A stretch of DNA of 64,000 bases, from positions 744,001-808,000 of the forward strand of contig JADJPO010000001.1 of NCBI GenBank assembly GCA_016713225.1. The letters run 5' to 3'. Below, in pieces: positions 53,178 through 61,568 of this stretch. The notes beneath the pieces were generated by a model. It was not told the origin of the DNA, searched no databases, and saw nothing but the letters and a program-made list of their open reading frames with translations. The position numbers and the translations under genes were made by a program. Origin of the DNA: Kineosporiaceae bacterium (GTDB lineage: Bacteria; Actinomycetota; Actinomycetes; Actinomycetales; Kineosporiaceae). How positions within the stretch are numbered: the stretch's first letter is position 1; each line of letters opens with the position of its first letter.

Positions 53178-54113
53178 TCAGTGTGAGCGGCCGATGCCGA
53201 GCTCCAGCGCGGCCGACACCGGGTCGGCAGTGACGTGCGTCGCGCCCACCTCGGCGGCGAATCGGCCGTCGGCGCCGCGTCCGGCGAGCACCAGGCGCCG
53301 GCCGTGGGCCAGGTCGCGCAAGTCGTCGCGGATCGCCTCGAACCGCTCGGGGTGCGTGGCCGCCAGGACGACCAGCGCCGGGTCGGCGGTCTGGGCGGCC
53401 TCGGTCAGGGCTCGTCCGGGGGTGTCCGCGCCCAGGTAGAGCACCCTCCAACCCATGCGGTGAAGGGTCACTCCGAAGATCATCAACGGCAGGTCGTGGG
53501 GTTCTCGTGGGGGACAGGCAACCAGGGCCAGCGGGCCGCTGCCGCTACCCCAACCGGTGGCGAGGGCGGCGAGCCGGCCGCGGATCAGATTGCTGGCGAA
53601 GTGCTCCTGGGGCACGCTCGCCTCGCCGCGCGCCCAGCGCTCACCCAGGTCGTGCAGATAGGGCAGGACGACGTCGCGCAGCACCGTGGTCACGGCCAGT
53701 TCGCTGAAGAGTCGATCGAGGACGGCGTGCGCCGACTGCTCGTCGAAGCGGGCCAGGGCGACCGTGAGTTGACGGACCCCGACCGCCACGGAGCCCTGAT
53801 CGACACTCTCGTGAGCGGGCTCCGCGACGGCACCGACGGGCTCGACGTGGTCGGTCAGGGTCGGTGCCGGAGTTCCGGCCAGGGCGGTCTCCGCCGCCTC
53901 GGCCGCGGACAGGCCGGTGGTCATCAGGGTGGTCATCCGGCGCACCACGGCTTCGTCCCGGGGGGAGTAGAGGCGGTACCCACCGGTCGAGCGGATCGGC
54001 TGCAGGAGTCCGTAGCGGCTCTCCCAGGCACGCAGGGTGTGCTCGCTGACCCCCACGCGTCGACTGAGTTCGCCGATGCGTATCAGGGGGGAGGGGGTGA
54101 TGGCTGCGCTCAC
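53178..54113 (-). CDS. MerR-type B12-dependent photoreceptor repressor (CarH/LitR family)
   Basis: Protein of 311 aa. MerR helix-turn-helix at 10-75 (IRIGELSRRVGVSEHTLRAWESRYGLL), then a helical cobalamin-cap domain carrying W160-x9-E170-H171, the exact W-x9-EH signature for adenosylcobalamin in CarH, and a B12-binding Rossmann domain with E204-P-H206 for the lower ligand. In CarH/LitR, darkness keeps a DNA-bound tetramer and light breaks it, freeing transcription. It diverges from the lipid-modification operon, its probable target. GTG start; the candidate -10 (TAGAAT, 54121-54126) lies 7 nt before it, so the mRNA may be leaderless. Confidence 0.9.
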   Translation of the reverse strand: MSAAITPSPLIRIGELSRRVGVSEHTLRAWESRYGLLQPIRSTGGYRLYSPRDEAVVRRMTTLMTTGLSAAEAAETALAGTPAPTLTDHVEPVGAVAEPAHESVDQGSVAVGVRQLTVALARFDEQSAHAVLDRLFSELAVTTVLRDVVLPYLHDLGERWARGEASVPQEHFASNLIRGRLAALATGWGSGSGPLALVACPPREPHDLPLMIFGVTLHRMGWRVLYLGADTPGRALTEAAQTADPALVVLAATHPERFEAIRDDLRDLAHGRRLVLAGRGADGRFAAEVGATHVTADPVSAALELGIGRSH

Positions 54114-54243
54114 GGCGGTGATTCTATCTACCTTCGACAAACATTTGACAGAGTCTCTACACGTGTCTAGCGTGGGGATTCCTCCGCCGAAGAATCCCCA
54201 CTCCGGGCACCTGGCTCGGCCCGGGCTCGAGACGAGGCGACAC
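54114..54243. promoter_or_regulatory. Light-operon promoter and divergent regulator promoter
   Basis: On the plus strand TTGACA (54145-54150) is spaced exactly 17 bp from TAGCGT (54168-54173), a good housekeeping promoter. A palindromic ACACGTGT (54159-54166) lies in its spacer, where a MerR/CarH dimer could bind. On the minus strand TAGAAT (54121-54126) serves the regulator gene, so both promoters overlap. GGGGATTC (54174-54181) and GAATCCCC (54192-54199) form an 8-bp stem around the start site. Confidence 0.6.
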
Positions 54244-55569
54244 GTGACCACAGGCCCTGACAGCACCGATCCCCTCCCCGCGCACCGACCGGCTCCGCCG
54301 GCCGTGCGTGGTGCCCGTCCCTCGGTGGCCGTGGTGGGGTCCGGGGTGGCCGGCCTGACCGCCGCTCACCTGCTGTCACGCACTCACGACGTCGTCCTCT
54401 TCGAGGCAGAGGATCGGTGGGGTGGGCACGCGCACACCCACCACCTGGTGGGGGCGACCGGAGTGCGACACGCGGTGGACTCCGGGTTCATCGTGCACAA
54501 CGACCGCACCTACCCGGCGTTGCGCCGGCTGTTCGCCGAACTCGAGGTCGCCGTGCGCCCGACCGAGATGAGCATGAGCGTGCGCTGCCGGGGGTGCGGC
54601 CTGGAGTACGCCGGTGGCCGGGGAGCCGGTGGCATCCTGGCTCAGGGCCGACGGGCGGTCGACCCCTCCTTCGTGCGCATGCTCGTGCAGGTGAAGCGGT
54701 TCCATCGCGTCGCCGGCGCCTTCCTGCGCTCGGGCGACGACAGGACGACCTATGGGGAGTTCCTCGCCGGTAACGGATTCGACGCCTACTTCATCGCGCA
54801 CTATGCGGTACCCGTCGTCTCGTGTGTCTGGTCGACCGGCCGGGCGCTGTCACTCGAGTACCCCGCCCACTACCTGTTCCGGTTCCTCGAGCACCACGGC
54901 ATGTTGTCCGTGGGCAACTCGCCCCAGTGGTTCACCGTGCAGGGCGGCTCGGCCGTCTACGTCCAACGCATCGTCGAGCGACTCCCCGACGTCCGATCGG
55001 GATGCCCCGTGGTGAACGTGAACCGGACCTCTGAGGGCGTCCAGATCCATGACGCCACCGGGCGTCGCACGACGGTCGACCGCGTCGTGATCGCCACGCA
55101 TCCCGATCAGGCGCTGGACCTGCTCGCCGACCCGACCCAGCTCGAGATCGACACCCTGAAGGCCTTCGTCTACTCCCGCAACAGCGCGGTGCTGCACACC
55201 GACACCTCGATCCTGCCGAACGCGCCACGGGCGCGGGCCTCCTGGAACTACTCCATGTCCGAGTGCTGGGTCGCCGACGCCCCCACCCAGGTCACCTACT
55301 GGTCCAATCGGTTGCAGGGGATCACCGAGTCCGATCCCTATCTGGTGACGCTGAACGACGGCGACCGAATCGCCTCGGAGGCCGTCCTGGCGCGCATGGA
55401 GTACACCCACCCCGTCTACACCCGCGAGGTGATCGCCGCTCAGGCGCGGCTGCCGCAGTTGGCCACCGATCGCACCGTGTTCGCCGGTGCCTATCACGGC
55501 TTCGGATTCCACGAGGACGGCTGCGCCTCGGGGGTGGCGGCCGCGGCGCACTTCGGGGTCCACTGGTGA
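54244..55569 (+). CDS. FAD-dependent amine oxidase-like protein (COG2907)
   Basis: Flavoprotein of 441 aa: SVAVVGSGVAGLTAAHLLSR dinucleotide motif, VVLFEAEDRWGGHAHTH, VDSGFIVHNDRTYPALRRLF, and VFAGAYHGFGFHEDGCASGVAAA at the FAD-closing end. Typical COG2907 protein, nearly always next to DUF1365 and Cfa genes. In Rhodobacter such a set is induced by singlet oxygen and linked to modified (furan) fatty acids; same chemistry here is inference. GTG start with GAGG 6 nt upstream; first gene of the operon. Confidence 0.9.
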   Translation: MTTGPDSTDPLPAHRPAPPAVRGARPSVAVVGSGVAGLTAAHLLSRTHDVVLFEAEDRWGGHAHTHHLVGATGVRHAVDSGFIVHNDRTYPALRRLFAELEVAVRPTEMSMSVRCRGCGLEYAGGRGAGGILAQGRRAVDPSFVRMLVQVKRFHRVAGAFLRSGDDRTTYGEFLAGNGFDAYFIAHYAVPVVSCVWSTGRALSLEYPAHYLFRFLEHHGMLSVGNSPQWFTVQGGSAVYVQRIVERLPDVRSGCPVVNVNRTSEGVQIHDATGRRTTVDRVVIATHPDQALDLLADPTQLEIDTLKAFVYSRNSAVLHTDTSILPNAPRARASWNYSMSECWVADAPTQVTYWSNRLQGITESDPYLVTLNDGDRIASEAVLARMEYTHPVYTREVIAAQARLPQLATDRTVFAGAYHGFGFHEDGCASGVAAAAHFGVHW

Positions 55570-56339
55570 GCCAGCCCGTCACCTCGTGGGAGGTCTCGCC
55601 GGGGCTGGTGCTGCCGGCTCTGGTCCGCGGCACCGTGACACACCACCGTCACCGACCGGTGGTGGACGGCTTCCGTCACGGTGCATACCTGTGGTTGGTC
55701 GATCTCGACTCGCTGCCCGTGCTGCCCTGGCCGCTGCGTCCGTTCGCGGGTTTCCGCAGTGGGGATCACTTCGGTGACCCCGCGCTGCCCATTCGCGAGA
55801 ACGTCCTGAACTTCTTACGGCTCGAGGGGATTCAGCTCGATCAGCGGTGCCGGGTGGTCATGCTGTCCGGCGCACGCGTGCTGGGGTACCTGTTCGACCC
55901 GATCTCGGTCTTCTGGTGCTACTCCGGTGACGGCACCCTCGAGTGCGTGCTGGCCGAGGTGCACAACACCTACGGCGAGCGTCACGTCTACGTGGTGCGC
56001 CCCGATGCCGATGGCAACGCCGTGGTGGGCAAGGAGTTCTACGTCTCGCCGTTCTTCGAGGTGACCGGCGAGTACACCCTGACCTTCGGCCTCACCGCGC
56101 AGCAGGTCGCCACCTCCGTGGTGCTGCGCCGGGATGGCCGGGTGGAGTTCTCGGGCTCGTTCCGGGGGGTTCCACGCCCGGCGACACCGGGTGCCGTGGT
56201 GCGCACGGTGTTCCGTCACCCCGTGATGCCGCAGCGGGTGTCGGCCCTGATCCGCTGGCACGGCATCCGGCTCTGGCTGCGTCGCCTCCCGGTGATTCCT
56301 CGTCCGAACCATGTCCCGCAGAAAGGAATCGGATCGTGA
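55566..56339 (+). CDS. DUF1365 protein
   Basis: Protein of 257 aa with the family blocks RHGAYLWLVDLD, FDPISVFWCY, AEVHNTYGERHVY and KEFYVSPFFEVTGEY. Biochemical role unproven; it accompanies COG2907 and Cfa proteins in light- and singlet-oxygen-induced operons. GTG start overlaps the flavoprotein stop (GTGA), and its own stop overlaps the Cfa start in the same way. Confidence 0.92.
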   Translation: MSQPVTSWEVSPGLVLPALVRGTVTHHRHRPVVDGFRHGAYLWLVDLDSLPVLPWPLRPFAGFRSGDHFGDPALPIRENVLNFLRLEGIQLDQRCRVVMLSGARVLGYLFDPISVFWCYSGDGTLECVLAEVHNTYGERHVYVVRPDADGNAVVGKEFYVSPFFEVTGEYTLTFGLTAQQVATSVVLRRDGRVEFSGSFRGVPRPATPGAVVRTVFRHPVMPQRVSALIRWHGIRLWLRRLPVIPRPNHVPQKGIGS

Positions 56340-57586
56340 GCTGTTCCTCTGCCGCTCCCTGGCCGGCCATTGCCTCGGTGCCTGGGCCCCACGTCGGTGC
56401 ACGTCTGGCGCGGTGGTTGTTCGACCAGGCTGCGCACAGCGTTCCGGTGCGGGTGCGCTACCCCGACGGACGATTGGTCGGCGGTGCCGCCGAGCAGTAT
56501 GGGGCACCCGAGTTCGTCGTGGTCCGTCCGGCGGCGTTCTTCTCCCGCCTGGCCCGGGACACGAAGATCGGCTTCGGTGAGGCCTACATGGCCGGTGACT
56601 GGCGAGCCGGTGACGGGTGCGATCTGGCCGACCTGTTGACCCCGTTCGCGGCACGGTTGGGATCGCTGGTCCCTCGTCCGGTGCAACGACTGCGGGCACT
56701 GGTCGATCGCCCGTTGCCGACCGAACACGAGAACACCGTCGGTGGTGCCCGGAGCAACATCGCGGCGCACTACGACCTCAGCAACGAGTTGTTCGCCGCC
56801 TTCCTCGACCCGACGATGACGTACTCCAGCGCCTGGTTCCCCGAGGGCAGCCCGCGGGCGAGCCTGGCCGACCTCGAGGTCGGCCAGCTCCACAAGATCG
56901 ACGCCATGCTCGACCTGGCTCAGGTGCGCGCCGGCAGCACCGTGCTCGAGATCGGCAGCGGGTGGGGGGCGCTGGCCATCCGGGCGGCCCAGCGCGGCGC
57001 CCGGGTGCTCACGGTGACGCTGTCCGAGGAGCAGCTGGCCGAGGCTCGGCGGCGCATCGATGCCCAGGGCCTGGCCGACCGAGTCGAGGTGCGGCTGCAG
57101 GACTATCGCGAGGTGAGCGGCCGTTTCGACGCCATCGTGAGCGTCGAGATGCTCGAAGCGGTCGGAGAGGCGTACTGGCCCACCTACTTCGCGGGCCTCG
57201 ACCGGCTGCTCGCGCCGGGTGGTACAGCGGCGATCCAGACCATCACCATGCCTCACGAACGGGTGTTGGCCACCCGGCACACCTTCGGCTGGGTGCAGAA
57301 GTACATCTTCCCCGGCGGCCTGATCCCGTCGCTCCGACTGGTCGAACAGACCCTGGCCCAGCACACCGGGCTGCAGATCGCCGCCCGGCGGGATCTGGGC
57401 GGGCACTATGCGGACACGCTGAGGTTGTGGCGCAACCAGTTCATGGAGAACTGGGCCGAGATCCAGGGACAGGGCTTCGACCACACCTTCCGGCGTATGT
57501 GGGAGCTGTACCTCGCCTACAGCGAGGCCGGGTTCCGGTCGGGGTACCTCGACGTCAGTCAACTGCAACTGCGGCGGACGGCGTGA
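56336..57586 (+). CDS. Cyclopropane-fatty-acid synthase-family methyltransferase
   Basis: SAM enzyme of 416 aa acting on unsaturated acyl chains of membrane lipids. Seen: IAAHYDLSNELFAAFLDPTMTYSSAWF, the SAM motif VLEIGSGWGALAIRAA, LSEEQLAEARRRI, the bicarbonate/active-site EMLEAVGEAYWPTYF, and KYIFPGGLIPS. Depending on the family branch the product could be cyclopropane, methyl-branched or furan-precursor fatty acids. Start GTG in a GTGA overlap; part of the light operon. Confidence 0.93.
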   Translation: MSCSSAAPWPAIASVPGPHVGARLARWLFDQAAHSVPVRVRYPDGRLVGGAAEQYGAPEFVVVRPAAFFSRLARDTKIGFGEAYMAGDWRAGDGCDLADLLTPFAARLGSLVPRPVQRLRALVDRPLPTEHENTVGGARSNIAAHYDLSNELFAAFLDPTMTYSSAWFPEGSPRASLADLEVGQLHKIDAMLDLAQVRAGSTVLEIGSGWGALAIRAAQRGARVLTVTLSEEQLAEARRRIDAQGLADRVEVRLQDYREVSGRFDAIVSVEMLEAVGEAYWPTYFAGLDRLLAPGGTAAIQTITMPHERVLATRHTFGWVQKYIFPGGLIPSLRLVEQTLAQHTGLQIAARRDLGGHYADTLRLWRNQFMENWAEIQGQGFDHTFRRMWELYLAYSEAGFRSGYLDVSQLQLRRTA

Positions 57587-58326
57587 GCGCGCTCGCCGGA
57601 CGCGTCGCGTGGGTCGTCGGTGCCTCGAGCGGCATCGGCGCGGCCGTGGCACGAGAACTGGCCGATCGTGGTGCGCGGGTGGCGATCTCGGCCCGTCGGG
57701 CCGATCAGCTCGAGGATGTCGCCGGGGGCCGCATGCTCGTCGTCCCCGCCGATGTCACCGATCGGGCGGCGATGGCGGCAGCGGCTGCCACGGTGGCTGC
57801 CGAGCTGGGGCCTCTCGACCTGGTGGTGATCTCGGCCGGCTACTGGAGCGCGATGCGGGCCACCGAGTGGGACGCCGACGAGTTCGAGCGGCACGTCGAG
57901 GTCAATCTCGGCGGTACCAACAACACCCTGGCGGCGGTGTTGCCGGGCATGCTCGCGCGGGGCAGCGGGGTGGTGGCCGGCATCGCCTCGGTGGCCGGGT
58001 ACCGGGGCCTGGCCGGCTCGGAGGCCTACGGCGCCACGAAGGCCGCCCAGATCAACCTGTTCGAGGCGTTGCGGATCTCGCTGGGCCGGCGGGGCATCGG
58101 GGTGGTCACCATCTGCCCGGGGTTCGTACGAACCGAGATGACCGACCGCAACCGATTCCCGATGCCGTTCCTGATCGACGCGGACGCGGCGGGGCGGGCG
58201 ATCTGTGACGGTCTCGAGCGGGGGCGTCACGAGATCGTCTTCCCACTGCCGATGGCTGTGGTGATGAAGCTCGCCCGGTTCGTGCCGGTGCGGGTATGGG
58301 CCTGGTTGTGGCGTCGAGAGGGTTGA
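57583..58326 (+). CDS. Short-chain dehydrogenase in the lipid operon
   Basis: SDR of 247 aa: VAWVVGASSGIGAAVARELADRG, SAGYWSAM in place of NAG, SVAGYRGLAGSEAYGATKAAQ with Ser/Tyr/Lys, and PGFVRTEMTD. A hydrophobic C-terminus (AVVMKLARFVPVRVWAWLW) suggests membrane contact, fitting a lipid substrate. Overlaps the Cfa stop by GTGA. Confidence 0.88.
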   Translation: MSALAGRVAWVVGASSGIGAAVARELADRGARVAISARRADQLEDVAGGRMLVVPADVTDRAAMAAAAATVAAELGPLDLVVISAGYWSAMRATEWDADEFERHVEVNLGGTNNTLAAVLPGMLARGSGVVAGIASVAGYRGLAGSEAYGATKAAQINLFEALRISLGRRGIGVVTICPGFVRTEMTDRNRFPMPFLIDADAAGRAICDGLERGRHEIVFPLPMAVVMKLARFVPVRVWAWLWRREG

Positions 58327-58331
58327 GCGAG

Positions 58332-58763
58332 ATGCACATTCGACGAGTGGTTCAGGTTCCGGTCGCGGTGCCCGTGGTCTTCGGCTACCTGGCCGACTTC
58401 ACCACCACCACCGAGTGGGATCCCGGCACGGTGCGCACCGAGCTGATCGACGGTGACGGCGGTGTGGGGACCCGGTATCGCAACACCTCACGTTTCTTGG
58501 GCCGTCAGACAGAACTGATCTATACCGTCGCGGAACACGTTGCCCCGCAACGCATCAGGCTACGGGGGGTGAACAAGACGGTGACCGCGATCGACGTCAT
58601 GGAGTTTCGTGAGGTCGACGGTGGCACCGAGGTGACCTACATCGCCGACTTCACCTTCGTCGGCGTGGCCCGGTTCCTCGGTCCGCTGATCGGCCCGGCG
58701 CTACAGCGGCTGGGCAACGAGGCCGCGGTCGGCATGCGCAGAGCCCTGATGACACTCGCCTGA
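58332..58763 (+). CDS. SRPBCC family protein
   Basis: Protein of 143 aa of the polyketide cyclase/START-like fold: MHIRRVVQVPVAVPVVFGYLADF, then TTTEWDPGTVRTELIDGDGG. Likely binds a hydrophobic molecule, perhaps the modified lipid. Five bases separate it from the SDR stop, so it is the last gene of the five-gene light operon; a strong inverted repeat follows. Confidence 0.82.
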   Translation: MHIRRVVQVPVAVPVVFGYLADFTTTTEWDPGTVRTELIDGDGGVGTRYRNTSRFLGRQTELIYTVAEHVAPQRIRLRGVNKTVTAIDVMEFREVDGGTEVTYIADFTFVGVARFLGPLIGPALQRLGNEAAVGMRRALMTLA

Positions 58764-58769
58764 CCCCCG

Positions 58770-58846
58770 GTGATCATGCAATCCGTGCACAAACCCGCCG
58801 TGATCATGCAAACGATGCACAAAACGTGCACGGATTGCATGATCAC
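58770..58846. repeat. Perfect 21-bp inverted repeat with an inner direct copy
   Basis: The arm 58770-58790 (GTGATCATGCAATCCGTGCA followed by C) is exactly complementary to 58826-58846. A related direct copy (GTGATCATGCAAACGATGCA) lies at 58800-58819. It sits between two convergent stops and may be a bidirectional terminator; it shares the GTGATCATG core with other intergenic repeats here. Confidence 0.85.
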
Positions 58847-58852
58847 GGAGGT

Positions 58853-59518
58853 CTAGAGTGCGATCAGCAGGTCGGCCCGGTCGCGGGTCGTGGCGATCAC
58901 CCGCGCGTTCGCCTCGTCGCTGCGGAACACCCACTCCCGCGCAGCCTGCGGTGACCGGCCGTGCGCCACGTGACGGGCGATCAGGCGTTCCAGCCGGACG
59001 TCGTCCGGCGGGTCGATGTACCAGCACGCGTCCAACAACGGCCGGACGCCCACCCACGCCCCGGTGTCCAGCAACAGGTAGTTGCCCTCGACCAGGATCA
59101 ACGGCACCTCGGGTGCGATCGGGATCGCGCCCGCGATCGGCTCCTCGATCTCGCGCCGGAACTCCGGTGCGTAGACCACCTCGGGCGGCGCGCCGTCGTC
59201 CTGCGCATCGGGCCGGGCGACCCGGCGGAGCAGGGCGACGAACCCGGCCGCATCGAAGGTGTCCGGTGCACCCTTGCGCTCGGCGCGTCCCAGCCGCTCC
59301 AGCTCGGCCTGCGCCAGGTGATAGCCGTCCATCGGCAGTACCACGGCGCTGCCGGCGGGCAGGGCCTCGACCATCGCGGCCGACACCGTCGACTTGCCGC
59401 AGCCCGGAGGCCCGGTCAGCCCGAGCACGATGCGGCGGCCGCTCCCGGCGCGATCCAGCAGATGGCGCACCCGCTCGACGGCGCCCGCGAGGTCGGTCCG
59501 TTCCGGCGCCCCGCTCAC
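58853..59518 (-). CDS. P-loop nucleoside/fructose kinase-like protein
   Basis: Kinase of 221 aa of the uridine-kinase / FrcK / CoaA-like P-loop group: Walker A LGLTGPPGCGKSTVSAAM, PMDGYHLAQAELERLGR, KGAPDTFDAAGFVALLRR, LILVEGNYLLLDTGAW. Members often phosphorylate fructose or nucleosides; the substrate is not clear. GTG start; upstream gap of 145 bp shared with the divergent methyltransferase gene. Confidence 0.87.
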   Translation of the reverse strand: MSGAPERTDLAGAVERVRHLLDRAGSGRRIVLGLTGPPGCGKSTVSAAMVEALPAGSAVVLPMDGYHLAQAELERLGRAERKGAPDTFDAAGFVALLRRVARPDAQDDGAPPEVVYAPEFRREIEEPIAGAIPIAPEVPLILVEGNYLLLDTGAWVGVRPLLDACWYIDPPDDVRLERLIARHVAHGRSPQAAREWVFRSDEANARVIATTRDRADLLIAL

Positions 59519-59663
59519 GATGCATCCTCGACTCGCCCGCCCATGGCGTCACAGTGGCACAAGCCCGGCGCCCCACGCTGGGTAGCGCGTGCCGGTGGGG
59601 CTAGGGTTACACCCCTGTATCGGTACGCAACCGACCATTGGTGCGGTTTCTCGGGAGGCCGGC

Positions 59664-60491
59664 ATGTCCGTCAACGATCAGGGTTCCGGGGGATTCGATG
59701 CCCAGGCCGGGCCTCCCGCGGGCGACCGCGGCGGTCCGCAGTCGGCGCGGATCTACGACTACCTGCTGGGCGGCAAGGACAACTACCCACCGGACCGTGC
59801 GGTCGGCGATGCCCTGATCCAGCAGGTTCCGGCGCTGCCGGTGATGGTCCGAGCGCAGCGCGCCTTCCTGGCGCGCGCCGTCCGGTACCTCGTCGCCGAG
59901 GCGGGGGTGCGGCAGTTCCTCGACATCGGCACCGGCATTCCGACCGCAGACAACGTGCACGAGGTGGCGCAGTCCCTGGCCCCGGAGTGTCGAGTCCTCT
60001 ACGTCGACAACGACCCCATCGTGCTGGCGCACGCGCGGGCGCTGATGACCAGCACCCCGCAGGGAGCCACGGCCTTCGTGATGGCCGACATCCGTGACAC
60101 CGCGTCGGTGCTCGAGCACCCCAACCTGGCGGCGACGCTGGACCGGGACCGGCCGGTGGCCCTGATGTTGCTGGGCATCCTGCATCACCTGCGGGACGAC
60201 GACGATCCCTACGGGTTGGTGGCGCGCCTGGTCGAGTGGTTGCCGTCCGGCAGCTACGTGGCGATCGCGGGCCCGGGGTCCGACTTCGACGAGGCCGCGA
60301 TGGCTGCCGTCGCGGCGTCGGCCGAGGCGTCGGGGGTGCCGTACGTGGCCCGATCCCGGGCGCAGACCGAACAGTTCCTGAGCGGGCTCGACCTGGTGGA
60401 CCCCGGGGTGGTGCCGATCCCGCAGTGGCGACCGGACTCTGCTGACCTGCCCGAGGTGTTCGGCTGGGCCGCCGTGGCACGCAAGCCCTAG
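59664..60491 (+). CDS. SAM-dependent methyltransferase of the Methyltransf_19 / DUF574 group
   Basis: Protein of 275 aa: SARIYDYLLGGKDNYPPDR, the group signature, FLDIGTGIPTADNVHEVA as SAM site, VLYVDNDPIVLAHARALM and LLGILHHLRDDDDPYGLV. Very many paralogues exist in filamentous actinomycetes, often next to DUF397 and XRE-DUF5753 genes, as here; targets unknown. GGGAGG lies 5 nt before the ATG. Confidence 0.93.
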   Translation: MSVNDQGSGGFDAQAGPPAGDRGGPQSARIYDYLLGGKDNYPPDRAVGDALIQQVPALPVMVRAQRAFLARAVRYLVAEAGVRQFLDIGTGIPTADNVHEVAQSLAPECRVLYVDNDPIVLAHARALMTSTPQGATAFVMADIRDTASVLEHPNLAATLDRDRPVALMLLGILHHLRDDDDPYGLVARLVEWLPSGSYVAIAGPGSDFDEAAMAAVAASAEASGVPYVARSRAQTEQFLSGLDLVDPGVVPIPQWRPDSADLPEVFGWAAVARKP

Positions 60492-61183
60492 GTCGATCCA
60501 GAGTTGTCCCGACAGTCGGTGGACAGCAGGCCGCCCGGGCCGGTGACCACCTGGTCGATCTGAACCGGTCCGACGACCATGCTGACCACCACGGCGCTGC
60601 GGTCGAGTACCTCGGCGGGCGAGTCCGCCCAGCGTGCACCCTGTTCATTCCACGCTCATCGCGTCACCGTGGCACGGGGCTCGCGGGCGTGCGGCGCGGT
60701 CGGCTGGGTTCACCGATCACGTCACTTCGCCCACGTTCCGTGGTGATATCACGCAGCGTAGCGAGAACTTGTCAATCCCGGGGGTGGTGTGGCAGTGTTG
60801 CCACTGCACCGGCGCCGATGGCGCCGGTGCACCAGTTTTGGGGGCTGATGAAGGCGTTTTCGCTTGGGAGGCAAGTCATTCGGCAGTGGCAGATGCATAT
60901 GCATCTGCCCGAGAATCAGCCCTCTGCGGCGGCCGGTCGAGCGGGTGCGGTGACCCTCTGCCTCACGTTGTCATCACTTTAGGTAGTTGAATAGAGGCGC
61001 AGGCATTCCCTGAACGGACGGAATTGTCCTCCTCGTCGTGCACGGAGCGTTCGCGGCGGCGGTGACCAGCTGTACACGGGGGCGGCGCCATCCGTCCGAT
61101 TCCGAGCGTCACATGAAGAGCGCGCGGACTCGGGGAGGTCAGGTCACCCGTGTCCGCGCGCCGATGGGGGGCGCAGGCTGTGG
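60492..61183. other. 692-bp gap with lower GC and a palindrome, no supported gene
   Basis: No frame with good coding signs. The region contains a GGCGCCATCGGCGCC-like hairpin near 60818-60834 and the 22-bp palindrome listed separately. A TTGTCA (60968-60973) followed by an AT-rich stretch around 60974-60996 is only weakly promoter-like. The small frames here look like shadows. Confidence 0.4.
60888..60909. promoter_or_regulatory. Perfect 22-bp palindrome, candidate operator
   Basis: The segment is its own reverse complement, with the core GCAGATGCATATGCATCTGC. The same half-site (GCAGATGCA / TGCATCTGC) is found again in the promoter region of the DUF397 gene at 61471-61502, so one regulator, perhaps the neighbouring XRE protein, may bind both. 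Confidence 0.6.
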
Positions 61184-61435
61184 TCAGCCGGCTGCGGTGT
61201 GGTCCAACAGGAAGTCGAAGTCGCCGTCCTTGACGCCGAGGATCAGCGCCTCGATCTCGGCATCCGTGTAGATGAGCACCGGGCCGTGAGGGTCTCGTGA
61301 GTTGCGCACGGCCACGCCGTCCGTCTCGAGCCTGGCCATCTCGACGCAGTTCCCGGTGGGGCCACTGCGGCGGCTCTTGGTCCAGGCGAGGGAGCCGAGC
61401 GCTGCGCCGGACATCCCGTTGATGATCGCCGACAT
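61184..61435 (-). CDS. DUF397 protein
   Basis: Small actinobacterial protein of 83 aa: LAWTKSRRSGPTGNCVEMARL, VAVRNSRDPHGPVLIYTDAEIEALI, all family hallmarks. Such proteins pair with XRE-DUF5753 regulators and probably antagonise them (the WhiJ-like system in Streptomyces). ATG chosen with AAGGGA about 9 nt upstream. Transcribed after the XRE gene on the same strand with its own probable promoter. Confidence 0.93.
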   Translation of the reverse strand: MSAIINGMSGAALGSLAWTKSRRSGPTGNCVEMARLETDGVAVRNSRDPHGPVLIYTDAEIEALILGVKDGDFDFLLDHTAAG

Positions 61436-61470
61436 GGTGGCGGTCCCTTCCCGAGTAGAGATCTTCGCCT

Positions 61471-61541
61471 GCAGATGCATGTGCATTCACTCGTGCATCT
61501 GCGATTTCGCGACGATAGACCCGTGACGGTGCGTAGGGCAA
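61471..61541 (-). promoter_or_regulatory. Probable promoter and operator of the DUF397 gene
   Basis: Read leftwards: TTGCCC (61536-61541), an 18-bp spacer, TATCGT (61512-61517), then GCAGATGCA (61494-61502, as complement) and its inverted partner at 61471-61479 just after the start site. An operator placed over the first transcribed bases would block transcription when bound. Confidence 0.45.
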
Positions 61542-61568
61542 ATCAGCCGTTCGGATGACCTCGAGTAA

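Noticed and set aside
60634..60990. A 118-codon plus-strand frame in the gap after the methyltransferase.
   Set aside because: It reads through the 22-bp palindrome, has no ribosome site and odd composition (many Cys/Gly/Ser), so it is probably a chance frame.
60963..61541. A 192-codon minus-strand frame over the DUF397 gene.
   Set aside because: It is an alternative frame of the DUF397 gene and its promoter.
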